From Dinochytrium kinnereticum (lineage: Eukaryota > Chytridiomycota > Chytridiomycetes > Chytridiales > Chytridiaceae), in assembly GCA_027604005.1 (NCBI GenBank), contig JADGJT010000096.1, positions 11,433-65,822 on the forward strand: DNA of 54,390 nucleotides, in the 5' to 3' direction. The translations under genes and the position numbers were made by a program. Below, piece after piece: positions 1 through 11,600 of the stretch (position 1 is the stretch's first letter; each line of letters starts with the position of its first letter). Under the pieces are notes generated by a model, which saw only the letters and a program-made list of their open reading frames with translations, did no database searches and was not told where the DNA came from.

Positions 1-818
1 TTTACTCATGATTTTATTTTGTTTGTTGGTTGGAAGGTCCTGACCATTGCTTAACCCTCCCTTTTTTTTTTTTTTTTTCTTTTTCCTTTTCTTTTTTTCT
101 TTTGTTTTGTTTCGTTTTGTTATCTGAATCGGCATTCGAGCTTTTCTGGACACCGGTTGTGCTCCGTCTCATATAAATTCCGCCCTTGATTATTTTATCT
201 CTTTTTTCTTCTTCTACTTTCTTGTGTTTGGGGGCTGTGTCTTCTTTGTTCTTTCGGGTCATGGATTCGTGTACCTTTTTTTGTTTTTGTTTGTTTGTTT
301 GCTTCATCTCCCCGTCTGCGCACTCGCACACTTTCTGTTTTTGTTTTTTTTTATAATTGTGATGCCCGTTTACGATTTTTGTCTCTTTGTCATCACCTCT
401 TCTTCTTTTTATTCTTAGAAGGTGTTGACCCCGTGAATAGTATTACCCCCCTTTCTTTTCGTCGGGATGCAGGGATTATGGTTATCTTGGTTTTGGCTTT
501 GGCCGTGTTTGTGTGGTTTCTGGAGGGAGCTCTGACCTTGTTTTCCTCCTCTTTCTTATTCCTCTATTTTTTATAAGTTCTTTTTATATCCCAATTTCTT
601 TTTGGGTTTAACGGAATTAATAGCGCTATGCTTGCAGAGATGAACAGCGTTTTATCCTCTTGCTTATGATTCCTAGGCAGTCACCCTTTTTGTGTATGTC
701 GGGAATGCCTTTATGATTGGAAGGGAATGGTCATTGTCCTTGGAAAACAGTATAAAAAAAAAATGCGGGGACATAAAGGACAGGTGTTAAGTGCAAATCG
801 AGGAACTTCTACCTTTAA
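1..818. other. T-rich intergenic stretch with no gene seen
   Basis: The left edge of the window is strongly pyrimidine-biased on the + strand, with long T runs around 61-80 and 340-350. The short open frames here are Lys-rich or Phe/Leu-rich in every frame, which is what T-tracts produce by chance. I see no recognisable domain, tRNA or repeat. The stretch probably carries the upstream region of the secreted-protein gene that starts at 819 or 831. Confidence 0.5.
751..757 (+). promoter_or_regulatory. Possible TATA box upstream of the secreted-protein gene
   Basis: A TATAAAA sequence runs into an A tract 68-80 nt upstream of the two candidate start codons at 819 and 831. The spacing is plausible for a short 5' leader in a fungus. 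The surrounding A-richness makes a chance match possible. Confidence 0.35.
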
Positions 819-1514
819 ATGCCAGTCACCATGCGCCAGCAACACACTCATAGGCTCCTGTCCGTCCTCGTCCTCACTTTCCTGGCCGTTCTCACCCTAC
901 CCGCAACAACGGCAACATCTCTCTCAAACCCTCAACTACTCAACGGCCCTGAAAACTGGGAAAACTCTTTCACATTTTCCGGAAACGCCACCGACCTCTG
1001 GCGCCGACAGGGCCCAGAACCAGGTGGGGAGTTCGAAGAAGAAGAAGCTGGTGAATCTGATGAAGACCCTTTCCCAGCTGCCCCAGCGGTTTCCTCATCC
1101 ACGCGCGCTTCAGCCGTCGCAGCTTCAGTTTCATCAACATCTTTAGCGGCCTCACAGTCTTCTTCAACGCGGTCGGTAACATCCGCCGCGTCTTCCACTT
1201 CAACGACTGTACGAAGCGTTACGAATGGTGCACCAGTTGTCACGTCGGCGGTTGCTGTCCCTGTTGCATCTCCAGGGAACGCTGCGGCAAGCCCCTCTCC
1301 GTCGGCGTCTGCGAGGTCAACAACTCGAGGAGCGGCGGTTGCGTCACCGACCTCGTTGACGTCAACTCTTCCTAGGGGTGCGGTTGTGGCGGGAGGTTTT
1401 GAGTGGCCTGCGGATGTTCCGTTGGTGTCGCAGCCATATGGGACTAGTGGGGTGTTCACTTACACGCCTGGGAGGAGTGACGCGTTTTCGGTGTTCTGGC
1501 GATCGCCTGTTTAA
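819..1514 (+). CDS. Secreted Ser/Thr/Ala/Val-rich protein of unknown function
   Basis: Intronless frame of 231 codons. The N-terminus has the layout of a signal peptide: a short basic stretch (about residues 5-12), a hydrophobic core rich in Leu, Val and Thr, then small residues before about residue 32. The next region contains Cys-free acidic and Glu-rich patches (near residues 68-80), then about 100 residues dominated by Ser, Thr, Ala and Val, as in O-mannosylated cell-wall or secreted fungal proteins. The C-terminus is not hydrophobic, so a GPI anchor is not supported. ATG at 831 lies in a better context (ACCATG) than the in-frame ATG at 819, and either keeps the signal peptide. I recognise no family. 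A spliced C-terminal extension cannot be excluded. Confidence 0.55.
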   Translation: MPVTMRQQHTHRLLSVLVLTFLAVLTLPATTATSLSNPQLLNGPENWENSFTFSGNATDLWRRQGPEPGGEFEEEEAGESDEDPFPAAPAVSSSTRASAVAASVSSTSLAASQSSSTRSVTSAASSTSTTVRSVTNGAPVVTSAVAVPVASPGNAAASPSPSASARSTTRGAAVASPTSLTSTLPRGAVVAGGFEWPADVPLVSQPYGTSGVFTYTPGRSDAFSVFWRSPV

Positions 1515-1911
1515 GTGGTTGGTTGAATTGAATTTGAATACACGTTTACAGATGATATAGCCTCTTGCCTAGGAGGCCATAAAAATGAGGAGTCATCGTT
1601 CTATGTTGTTCCTACTCTTTCGACTAAGAGTGAGATGGATGATTCAGAAGGAAAAACAACTGCATCCGCGTGATTTCATGAACTTGCTACCAACTAAAGT
1701 GAGCCATATTCGGGCGTCAAGCAGTTATTTTGAATGATATTACCCACCAGCCGAGCGTCACAAGAAAGGCAAAGCTATACCTGCAGAAACTGTATATAGG
1801 GGTGAAATATCCATCAAATAAGAAAGTTTTCTCTGAGGCTAAGGTGGCAGCTCACCACCCTTGACAACACAAAAAGCAAGGACCAACAGTTACCCCTATA
1901 AATACATTATA
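1515..1911. other. Intergenic region, nothing recognised
   Basis: About 400 nt between the secreted-protein stop and the amine-oxidase start. No open frame with coding character, RNA gene or repeat is evident. It should hold the terminator of the first gene and the promoter of the second. Confidence 0.4.
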
Positions 1912-3493
1912 ATGTTAAACTATCTGATTGTGGGAGGAGGGACGTTTGGGCTGTCAACCGCATATTCACTGCGTGAGCGGGGCTACAAGGTCACAGTGTT
2001 TGGTGAGGAAAACCAAGGTTTGAAGCTGACTTGGGTGATTTGGCAGATCGGTTTGATATTCCTGCGGAAGATGCTGCATCAAATGATGTGAATAAGGTGG
2101 TAAGAGCGGATTATGGGGATGACATTCTCTACCAGGTTCGTTTTTTGTTCTCTCTGATGCCTGGAGGAAGCACCTGTTCTTTGCTTACTGTTTTTCTTGG
2201 ATAGGATCTTGGCTTGAAAGCAATTGAAAAGTTCAAGGAATGGAACAAAGATGCTATCAAGAGATTTGGACGGCCGGTGAGTCAGTGCTATTGTTGTTCA
2301 CGCCCATTTACCCTTAACGTCACCCACTCGAAAGATCACCAACCGATACTTCCTACTGACTTCTCCCACAGCTCTACGTAGAGTGCGGGGCCGCCTTCAT
2401 GACTGCCACCCCTGAAATGAATACCTTTGAACAACAATGCTTAAAAAACCTGACCAACGCAGGCATGTCAGGCCGTCTCAGAATGCTAAATGGATCCCCG
2501 ACCTCCCCACCCAAAGAAGCCTGGCCAGGTCTTCAACAAGCCCGGAAAAAACTTCCAGGAGGTTACCTGAACACTCATGCCGGATACGCAGACAGCGGAC
2601 TCACTATTCGATATCTCGCGGAAATTGCAGGGGAAGCTGGCGTTCAGTTCGTGACTGGACAAAGGGGAACGTTTAAGGCGCTTCTTAGGAACGGAGGCAA
2701 GGTTGTGGGGATTGAGACGATAGATGGGGAGAAACATTATGGGATTGTTGTCGTGGCTGCCGGAAGCTGGACACCATCACTCATTCCTGAGTTCCAGGAC
2801 CTTTGCGTACCAGTTGGACAGGCTGTTGTCCAGTTCAAGCTCGATTCCGTGATGGCGGAAAAGTATTCCCCCTCGTCCTTCCCTGTTTGGTTTGCAGATG
2901 TCACAAAGCAAGGCTATTATGGCTTTCCTGTCACGCACGATGGTATACTCAAGATCGCAAACCATGGTGCTGGGTACCCCTCCTTGGGCTCCGAAGGATT
3001 CCATCAGAAAAACGGCAACACCATGCCTACACCCGCAGAAATTCCAGTGGAGGCTGTATTAGCTTATCGAGACTTCTTCGCGGCTCACTTCCCCGATCTT
3101 AACCGTCTAGACATCTTTAAGACTCGTGTCTGCTGGTACTGCGATTCTTGGGACGGTAACTTTGTCGTCGACCGTGTCCCAGGATACGATGGTCTTTTTG
3201 TCGCTTCGGGAGGTAGCGGACACGGGTTCAAGTTCACCCCAGTACTTGGCGATTTCATTGCTGATATCATTGAGGGGAAGAACACGCCCTTTAAAAAGTT
3301 GTTTGAGTGGAGATTTAAACCTGCAAGTGGCGGTGTTTTGGATTCCATTCGAGCTGACACTGGGGCGGAGGCGTCAAAAGTGTTGCATGAGCAGGTGTTG
3401 TGCATGCAGGAGGATTTGACGGCTGCGGCTTATGCGTCTGGTCGACTGAGGACAAAGGTTCGGTCGATCGTCCGTCCGTCGTCAAAGCTCTAG
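1912..3493 (+). CDS. Peroxisomal FAD-dependent amine oxidase (fructosyl-amine / saccharopine / pipecolate oxidase family)
   Basis: Predicted exons 1912-2002, 2047-2135, 2205-2276 and 2372-3493 give 457 residues with every junction in phase; the first intron is only 44 nt. The protein opens with a Rossmann dinucleotide motif (LIVGGGTFGLSTAYSLRERG). It continues through the family signature around AASNDVNKVVRADYGDD. Near the C-terminus lies the block RVCWYCDSWDGNFVVD, followed by GLFVASGGSGHGFKF. In this family the Cys of the RVCW segment is the usual covalent flavin attachment point. The last three residues are SKL, a canonical type-1 peroxisome signal, fitting an H2O2-producing oxidase. Members oxidise glycated or secondary amino acids using O2; the exact substrate cannot be read from sequence. 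The ATG at 1912 was chosen because it starts directly before the FAD-binding strand. Confidence 0.88.
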
Positions 3494-3639
3494 CCGAGTC
3501 TTATGATTTCTTTTCACTCGTGAGATATCCATAATAAAACAAATCTCACTCTTGCTTACTGCCTACAGTGCTTTATTTCACAATCACCGATAACTGTTCG
3601 GGACAATTTCTTTTGGGGTGCGCCGTCTCAATCCAATAC

Positions 3640-4875
3640 ATGGTCTCCGAGACGAGTCAGCCTGCAATCCTCCTCCACGGAGGTGCATGGGCAATGGACG
3701 ATGCCATTGCTGCAGGTATCCATCCAGCATTTTCTTGCCCTGTTTCTTTCGTCCATCACCTTCCTGGGCATGACCCCATCACAAACTGTATCGCACTCAT
3801 ATCGTCCATCTCGTTTCCGAAGCATCCGTGGCAGGTTTGAAGCGCGCGATGGAGATCGGGAGGAGCATGTTCAAGGCCGAGGGTGAAAAGGAAGTGGATG
3901 CTTTAGATGTTGCCCAAGCGATGATGCGCGATCTGGAGGACGACCCAGTGTTTGACGCCGGCAAGGGATCTTTCGTGAGTTTTATCCGTATTGAAGTGCA
4001 TCTTCTCTTCTTCATTTGTTCTTTCATTCCAAGTCCTACATCTGAGGATGCCGACTCTTTATTTGACCCAGTTATATCCCTGAACAAAGCTCACCGCTCA
4101 AGGCGAAGTGGAGCTCGACGCAATGATCGGAACAGACCGTCTCGACATTGGCAGCGTCTGCGGGCTCAAGCACACCCGGCATCCTATTGACGTAGCCCGG
4201 AAGGTCCTCGAAAATCTCGGCCGCAAAGGCTGCGTCATGCTCGCTGGTCCCGGCGCCGAATCGTTCGCAAGGGAATGCGGTATCCCAGCCTGCAAGACCG
4301 AGGACCTGTTGATTGACAGAGAGCTTGAGAGGTGGAAAGAGTATCAGCGGAATCCACTCGCAGATGACGGAAAGAACTCGTTTCGCCCCTCCCCAATTAT
4401 TGCACCGACTTTCCCCCAAGTCCCCAGTGACACGGTTGGCTGCATTGTGAGAGATAGGTCAGGAAAGGTTGTAGTGGCTTTGACGACTGGTGGGACGCCT
4501 ATGAAGCCATCAGGTCGTATCGGGGATACTCCTCTATGGGGCAGCGGCGGGTACGCCTATAAAGGGAGGGCGGCGGCATCCACCGGATTTGGTGAGGACT
4601 TGATTCGAGTCGTCATGGCCAAGTCTGCAGTAGACAGGCTTCGGTTGGGAGAAGGAAAGATTGACGCGATGAAGGCTGCGAGAGATCAGGTCGATGAGCT
4701 CTTTGATGCGTGTGGGGGGTTGGGGGGTGTCATTCTTCTGGGTCCAGATGGCCCCGGTGTTGCTTTTAACACACCCAGGATGGTTTTTGGGTACTGGACG
4801 GCTGCTGATGACCAGGATGCTGTTTTTGGGTGTGAGCCTGAAGACCTTGAAAAACTGCAAGGTGGACATAACTAA
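3640..4875 (+). CDS. Plant-type L-asparaginase / isoaspartyl peptidase (Ntn hydrolase)
   Basis: Predicted exons 3640-3715, 3835-3974 and 4090-4875 give 333 residues, the usual size for the family. The order of motifs matches: ILLHGGAWA at the N-terminus, LEDDPVFDAGKGSF near residues 60-72, EVELDAMI just after the second intron, then DTVGCIV, in which Thr (about residue 187) is the autocleavage nucleophile that becomes the N-terminus of the beta subunit. Downstream GRIGDTPLWGSGGYA and STGFGED supply substrate-binding Arg, Asp and Gly. The enzyme hydrolyses asparagine and/or beta-aspartyl dipeptides in the cytosol. Taspase-1 is a relative but would be longer and lacks this close match. The gene lies 146 nt after the amine oxidase on the same strand. 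Confidence 0.9.
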
Positions 4876-5347
4876 TTAAACAAGCATTAGGCGTGACGAA
4901 CTAGGCTGGGCGGTTACTGAATGAGAGGATTGTTGTGACATGCGCCTCAAGTAATGATAGAATGCCATAATGATGTATTTGTTTATAATACTTACATCGA
5001 AACTACGACTAATAATAATGATTAAATATGTATGTTTTGCAATACTTTCTTTTCTTATGATTGAAAACAAAAGGGCGCGTCTCCACACTATCTCAGAGAA
5101 ACGAAAACAAAGAAATAGGGGGAAAAAAGAGACACTGTGAGGTTAACCACAACTTCCTTTTTGCCGGACACAAAAACTTTAAAAACATAAACAAAGCAAA
5201 GCGTAAAGAACAGATGGCAGGAGTGTACCGATAAAAACGAAAAACGATGAAAAATGGATAGACAGGGGAGGAATATGTGAATGGATTGGGGGAACAAGCG
5301 GACAACTAAAATGATGAATGCCACAATGAAATTAAACAGAACACAAT
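4876..5347. other. Convergent intergenic region
   Basis: AT-rich stretch between two genes that end towards each other, probably made of their two 3' UTRs. It contains several A tracts. No open frame here has a recognisable product. Confidence 0.45.
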
Positions 5348-7800
5348 TCACGATGAGTTTGCCATGAGCATCAAAGCCATTGATGCTGCGCTAATATCAT
5401 CGGCTGAGCCTTCCGCCCTCCGCCTCACCATTTCTACTCCGCTGCGACTAAACGTAGGACCGTCAGTCTCCCCGGAAGTCACACTCCCATGCACGCACGC
5501 CGCCGCCGAAACAGTCCTCCTGCGGCGTTGAGGCCGAACCGCATCCTCCACCTTAATATCCTTCTGTCGCGCTGCATCAAAGTCATCAAAAGTCACCCGA
5601 GGAATCGATCCACGATCTTCACCTTCCATGAAAGATCGCTTTCTGGGAGGTGAGGCTATTTCACTTTCATGCGGAGCGACTGGACATTCCTGAGAAAGCG
5701 GATGTTGCTGCCTCCTCAAATATAGTTGATGCTGTAAAAATGCAGCGGGCGGTGGATGCAGGGCTACTTGATGCGCTTGATGATGTCCCAACGGCGCAAG
5801 AGGAAGAAGTGGGTAGTGAGACCCTTGTTGTTGGACAGACATCGACCTGAACCTAGGAAACTTCTGCGTCCTCAAATCTGCAATTGGAGAGAGCCCACCG
5901 TTAGGCGAAGAGGCTTGTAGGCGATTAGCAGCCAATTTGCCGCAGGTACAGACGGGCGGGGCGCGTGGAGGCAGGGCCGGAGAAGAAGGAGCAGACATGG
6001 ATAAAGGACCAGGAAACGCGGATCTCACACTAGAAAATCCTGCTGCTCCATGCTGGTGTGAAGGGTAATGAGTGGGGTAAAGCGAGGCATTGAGTGAAGG
6101 TTGAGGGTTGTAACCACCTCCTAATTGGAAGCAGGAATTGACACGAGACCTCGGGACACGATTAAGGAGGAAGCTGTGGTGGTGGTGATGGTGAGGGGAA
6201 ACATGGCTTCCCGACGGCATTGCTAAATGCATTGGAGAGCCTATTGAACGCATAGGAAATGGAACGACTGCGGGTGTGGCGTAAGGTGGAGGAGTCGCAA
6301 CAAAAGGTATTGGAGTAGACGTCTCCAATGCCTTCGACGAGTTCTCCGGTGTCCTGGATCTCTCTACTTCTTCCATCCCCTCTCGTTGCATCACTTCTGA
6401 GCCCTTTTCGACATCATCTGAAACAGACTCAGTTGTCTCCGGTGAGGCAAATTGTCTCGCCTTCGTTTCTTCCATATCAACCTTCTGCAAAGCCTCGGCA
6501 GTAAATGTTGAGAACCGGTTTGCAAGTCGTTCTCTATCCTCACGCTTCAATGGTGGAGAAAATCTGGTAGGACGCGCTAGTTGAGGTGTACGCGCATTCC
6601 AACCAGGGCTTGAATGGCAAGGGGGATGTGGCACAACGAATGAAGCCCCTAAAGAAGACGGCGCTCTGTCCAGGTAGGCAGGACCAGATGCAGTTCTCCC
6701 ACGTCTATTGGACCCGGCAATTCGTTGAAAGGCGCAAGAGGCTGCTGCTGCAGTGGAGACGCCGGACGCCGGAGTGCTCTGGAATGGCAAATGACCTGCA
6801 GCACTTGCATGGCGACGATGGCCAGGAAAGGACCCTCCCGCTTGCAAAGGGAACGGGAGACGACGTGCGGAAAGACGAGGAGCAAGAGGCGGCATCAGAT
6901 CCGCTGCCGTGCCGGTGCTCTGAGAGTCAACAGGGCAGGGAGGCGAAGCCCTCTCAGCTTTTGGTGGGCTCGCAGGTTTCGTGAACATAGCGTCGTCATT
7001 AGCCTGGTTAACGTCCTTCTTCTGGCCGATATTAGATGTGATAGGTTCTGCTGCACTGGCAATAACTGGTGAAACAGGGCGCGAACTGCTCATCGGGGTA
7101 ATTATACCGCTTAAACCGTCGATTTTCGACGAGGTTGGGGACATGGGTACTGAGCAGGGTGGAGTGAGATTCTTTGGATCCAAAATGTTTCGGAGGACGC
7201 AAAGAGGAATGATGCAGCCGCAGGGTTCTCTGATAAGCTTGCAAGAAGGATTAACGCAGGTCATGATATTGGGACGGCCTGAATGTGCCGGATGGTTGAA
7301 GGCAGATGGACCACTGTTGTCGACGATAGAATGATGGTCGAACGTCGTCATAGCCGCGGGCTTTCTTGGAAATAAGGGAGGCGCTATGATGTCTACTAGA
7401 GGTGGTAGCTGAGTGACCTGTGTGAACGAGATAGTAAACCAAACAAAGTTAAATTTGAAAAACCAGATGGAGGCAAAGGCAGCATAGCAAAAAGTGCAAA
7501 GCTTACTGATGGAGGAGTCGTTTTTTGAGTCCAAGATCCTGTTGAGGAAGGTATGGAACTGGGGGACCTAGCCGATTCCTCAGAAAGCATCTCCTCTGCT
7601 CGGGAGGACGAGTCAACGTCAGATGGTTCAATGAGCGAAGACACCTTCAGGACGGAGCAGGCCTTTCCTCGTTTTGCCAGTGGGCTTGAGGGGTCCTGAG
7701 CTGACTGTTTCTGAATCCCAGACATAGAATCCTCTTCAAGTTGCTCTTGTTGACGGGCGACGCCCATATCGGGGCTCGGAGGTTCGATGGAGGTGGTCAT
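5348..7800 (-). CDS. Ser/Pro-rich protein with a Cys-rich motif, not recognised
   Basis: Two exons on the minus strand (7507-7800 and 5348-7417, 89-nt intron, phase 0) encode 787 residues. Most of the chain is low-complexity Ser, Pro, Ala and His, including a run of six His and many SP/TP sites. Two features look structured. A Cys cluster (about residues 140-180) has spacing C-x4-C-x6-C-x-C-x5-C-x13-C and begins TCVNPSCKLIREPCGC. A later CTCGK segment lies near residue 580. Basic clusters RKRS and RPQRRRRTV near the C-terminus could be nuclear localisation signals. This looks like a phospho-regulated nuclear protein, but I recognise no family. It is divergent from the RRN6-like gene. Confidence 0.7.
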
Positions 7801-8629
7801 AAGCTTTTTTCATGAGAAGCGAGGGACAGCATGTTAGCCTAGCAAGCAAAGGACACCTCGCAACGAAGTAAAGACTGATCGATCTCTCTGGGCAAGCAAA
7901 GAACAGGGGATATCAACAGAGGGGACCTGCACCTTACCTTAGACTGTCGTAATAGAATGCTGCTAAGGATGCCTGAGACGCCGTTTACCAGAGGAGCCGA
8001 GATCGAAGCAAGGCCAAGTGTTCCGCAGTGTGCAGGAAAGATGGGAAGGGCGCAATAAAATGTTTGTTTGTGTGGGGGAGGTGGGGAGGTGGGGGAGGGG
8101 GGGCGTTGGCACCCGAACAGAGGCAGATTGCAGACAGGTGGAATGGTTGCGGACGAACGGACAGAGAAAAAGAAAAGAGAGTTGACTTCCTTCACCCACC
8201 TCACCCACCTCTTCTGGCTTTCAAAGGTCGGAGTTAAAAAAAAAAAAAAGGAAATTCAATTCAACTTCCGCTTTGTCCTCCTTTTGCAGCACCCAAAGGG
8301 TCCACAAAAGCAACACTTGTGCGCTGCTTGGACGTCCCAAGCAGCAGTCTTTGTGGACTGGAGCCTTTGCCGCAGCGAAAGAGACGAACAGCGGAGTTTG
8401 GTCTTCTGCAGGCCCTTTCAAAGATATTTTTATTGCCCCTTGGGGAGGATGGAACAGAGAGGGCAGCCCCACTCTGGTGTTCGTTTGTTTGTTTGGTTTG
8501 ATGCTGCACACAGACCGTGCATGCCCATTCAAAGCCCCTCTCTTCCTATTAGATGAACTTATTAGCAATAATATATACTTGTATCTTATTTGTTACTGAC
8601 GGCGTTGTTGACGCTCTCAGAAAGAGGCG
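7801..8629. promoter_or_regulatory. Divergent intergenic region between the Ser/Pro-rich gene and the RRN6-like gene
   Basis: About 830 nt separate two start codons that point away from each other, so this region should hold both promoters. It contains a G-run cluster (8074-8103), a 13-nt A tract near 8236 and pyrimidine-rich segments. No coding frame here has a recognisable product. Confidence 0.5.
8074..8103 (+). other. G-quadruplex-capable G-run cluster
   Basis: Four G runs follow each other within 30 nt: five, four, five and seven G, separated by spacers of four, four and one base. This meets the usual sequence rule for a stable intramolecular quadruplex. It sits in the divergent promoter region. 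Confidence 0.7.
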
Positions 8630-11600
8630 ATGCCTCCGCCACCAACCACAGCATCGTTTGGTTTGGAGGCACGCCCTCAACAGTCAGCAGGGAAAGAGAT
8701 AATGGAAGATGAGGCTGATGTTAGTCTTGCGCCTGCAGAGACTCTATGTATGTTTGCGGAGAGCCTGAAATAGGTGATCTTGGCATGAGAAATGAGCTGA
8801 AAACACGCAAAAACACTGGTGATTCAGATAGCCCCTGCCCTCCCTCCTAAAGGCGTCGGAGCCTGTAGATGTCCTCGATCATGCCTACAGTACCCATCGT
8901 GCCTGTAGCTGCAGGTTGCAAGTTTGGAAAATGGAAAAAATTGCCTATGTCGAAGGATGGAGGAGCCAGACCCGTCGATTTGGGCTTTCCCTTCCTGGAC
9001 GTTTCCGTCGTCAAGAGATCTCAATAAGGCCGTGACGCTGGGAACAAAAAATGGCCTGGCTGTCCTCGATCCCATTGCCATTGATGGCCAGGAACCAACT
9101 TCTTCCATCCTGGCCATGTTCAAGGCGGATTCGTCGAGAGGTTAGCAAAGCTCTACTCATCAGCGATGGGGAAAGTCAATCCTTAGAAACAGCACGAGAT
9201 TAATAAACTACTGCACATGTACCAGCCCCTCTTTTGCGTCCTTCCTCTCATTTGGGATGCCTTCAGAATCGGCAAAGAATATGGGATCCTCCACTGGACG
9301 ACAGATACTTTGCAAAGGCTCAGGCAAAGATTGAGAATGAGGTGGAATAGATTATGTTAAGATCTATTTTCTTACTCCCATTCATTCAATGTATTTTAGA
9401 TCAACTACTTTGAGGGCATTCATGGTCACGGACTCATCCCACGCGACGAACTGATTGATGAGATACAGTCTGCCCATGCTTACGAGAGTAGGCTGAACCA
9501 TTTTGATGGCCACAGAGGGAATACACTTCATGCATATCGGTCGGCATTATTAGACGTCGGAGAGTCTGGCGGCCCTTGGAAACAGAGTCACGATATGTTG
9601 TTATCGTCGACAGGATTGACTGGAAACGAAATATGTATGCAGGAAGCCAGTTTTCCCTGCTTCTGGAGTTTGGTTTTCTTTTTTATTTGCCGGGCCCTTT
9701 TCTGATCGAAAGCGCAAATGCAGCCGCTATCTACATTAGCCCCACAACTGGCACAAATAAGCTAGGAGCTGCTCAGCAAGGAACGCCCTCATGCAGATTT
9801 AAAACACCCGTTCTCCAAATTACTTCCTCACCCATCCGATTCCAGCCTGAGCGATCAGGTATTAGTGCCATTTAGTTTTCTACCTTTTAGTGTTTGCCCA
9901 CACGAGCTTAAACTTCCATCCACATTTCAACCAGGCTTAGTAGCTGCGAGAACATACGGTAGAATCACAATCCTCAGCCCAAATCTCGATGAGGCTCCGA
10001 TCCTCCCTAACGATAACGGCTCCCTATCTTATCCGACCTTAACTCTTCGGCCCATATATAGTTCTATTCTTCAGTCAGAGCCATATGACATATCTTTTGG
10101 GCCAGTGATTCCATTTGAGTGCTTTTCAGTATCGTTGAATGGGTCGGTGTGGTCGATTGATCTTGGAAGAGGTGATAGCGGAGTAGTGACTCAGTTAAGG
10201 TACCAACAATTCCCTATTAGCCATTGAATTTCCATCCCCTGTCCTGCATTCCTACAAATTATACCTGCCGTTTTTCTTCTGGTTAGTCCCTCATATTTCT
10301 TAGCCAAATCCGTCTTTCGGAATCTGAGAACCAGGATTATTTATGGAGAAAGATCCGACCTAGTCTTCTCACTTGCACCACGTTTGTTGGATGTGCTCAA
10401 GGAATCTACAGTCTTGATACTAGGGTATATAACTTTTACGCATCCTAGGCATTTGCATAATTTTTTTTGTTCAGTTTAATATTCAACTGGCGAAAGTTAA
10501 CTGTATGTGTAGGAATCCTCTTCCATCGCACCCAAACCCCTCTACACGATAACTCCGCAGGAACCCCTATCTCCCAGTGCATCCGGAGCAACCTCTTCTA
10601 TCATACCCCCAGCCCATCGTTTCTTAACGGCATTTTGCACCATTCCTACCAACCCATTCCTTATTGGCGCATCCTCTAATCTGGAAACATTCTTGCTAGA
10701 CGTAAGGATGCCAGGTCAAACTTTACTCTCATGGGATTTCAGCAATTTCAATGAACCGCCTTGCGAAATGGAAGCTATACTAATAGGGACAGATCTTGGT
10801 AAACCCACCCCTTTTGCGACCCTCTGTAAGGTCATTTTTTTAATATTCGTCAATAGATTCTGTTGTCACATGGAACCGCAATCAAGGCGAAATTCTTATG
10901 CATCCTTATGCCTCTTCCTCAAGTAAGAGTAAGCGCCATACCATATCACCCCTCCACGCTCTCTCCTCCTTGCACGATCCCGACGCCAACACATCGTCAT
11001 TAACGATCGGTCGCGGCCCTCCCATATGTGTCGCTCCACCCCAACGCTTGAATCCATTCCGCCGTCACCCAATGTACTCATCACCTTGTCCCGTGGGCTT
11101 GCTCGATACACATCGACCTGTTGCGTATCTTCCCGTTATGAAGTTCATGAATGTAGGCTCGTCCTCATATGGATTAGTCGGTAAGCGGGCCGAGGCTGAA
11201 AAGAATCGTGTTGATGAAACTTGGCCGCCGCTTCATGGGTTTGCGTGGACGCATGCTGAGCGGAAGGATGAAATAGGTGGTCGTTTAATGTTTTTCCAGG
11301 CCTCGTCGGAAGGATCTATCTTTTGTCAGGAGTATAGGGTAGATGATGGTACCGATGATATTGGTATAGAGCCTGAGTCTAGTGAATGTGATAGGGGGAC
11401 ACAGAACGGGCATGTGGTGGAAAGGAGGGAAGGAGGACATATGCTATCTTTTGAGGACAAGTATCTTGAAAGGCTAGAGTCGGACCCGGATACCATCATT
11501 CCAAAAGAGGTGGTTGATGATGTTTTGAGAACTCCGAACTTATTGAGGCCATGGAAATTCGTAGATGCCGCGCCTATGGTAAAATGTAAGGGGGTTTACT

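Noticed and set aside
14..331. Lys-rich minus-strand frame at the left edge
   Set aside because: It is the translation of A/T tracts and has no structured composition; all frames here are similarly biased.
932..1459. 175-codon minus-strand frame antisense to the secreted-protein gene
   Set aside because: Its residues mirror the Ser/Thr/Ala/Val codons of the + strand gene, which has a signal peptide and a sensible start.
1897..1903. TATAAAT just before the amine-oxidase start codon
   Set aside because: It lies only 15 nt upstream of the ATG at 1912, too close to serve as the TATA box for that start.
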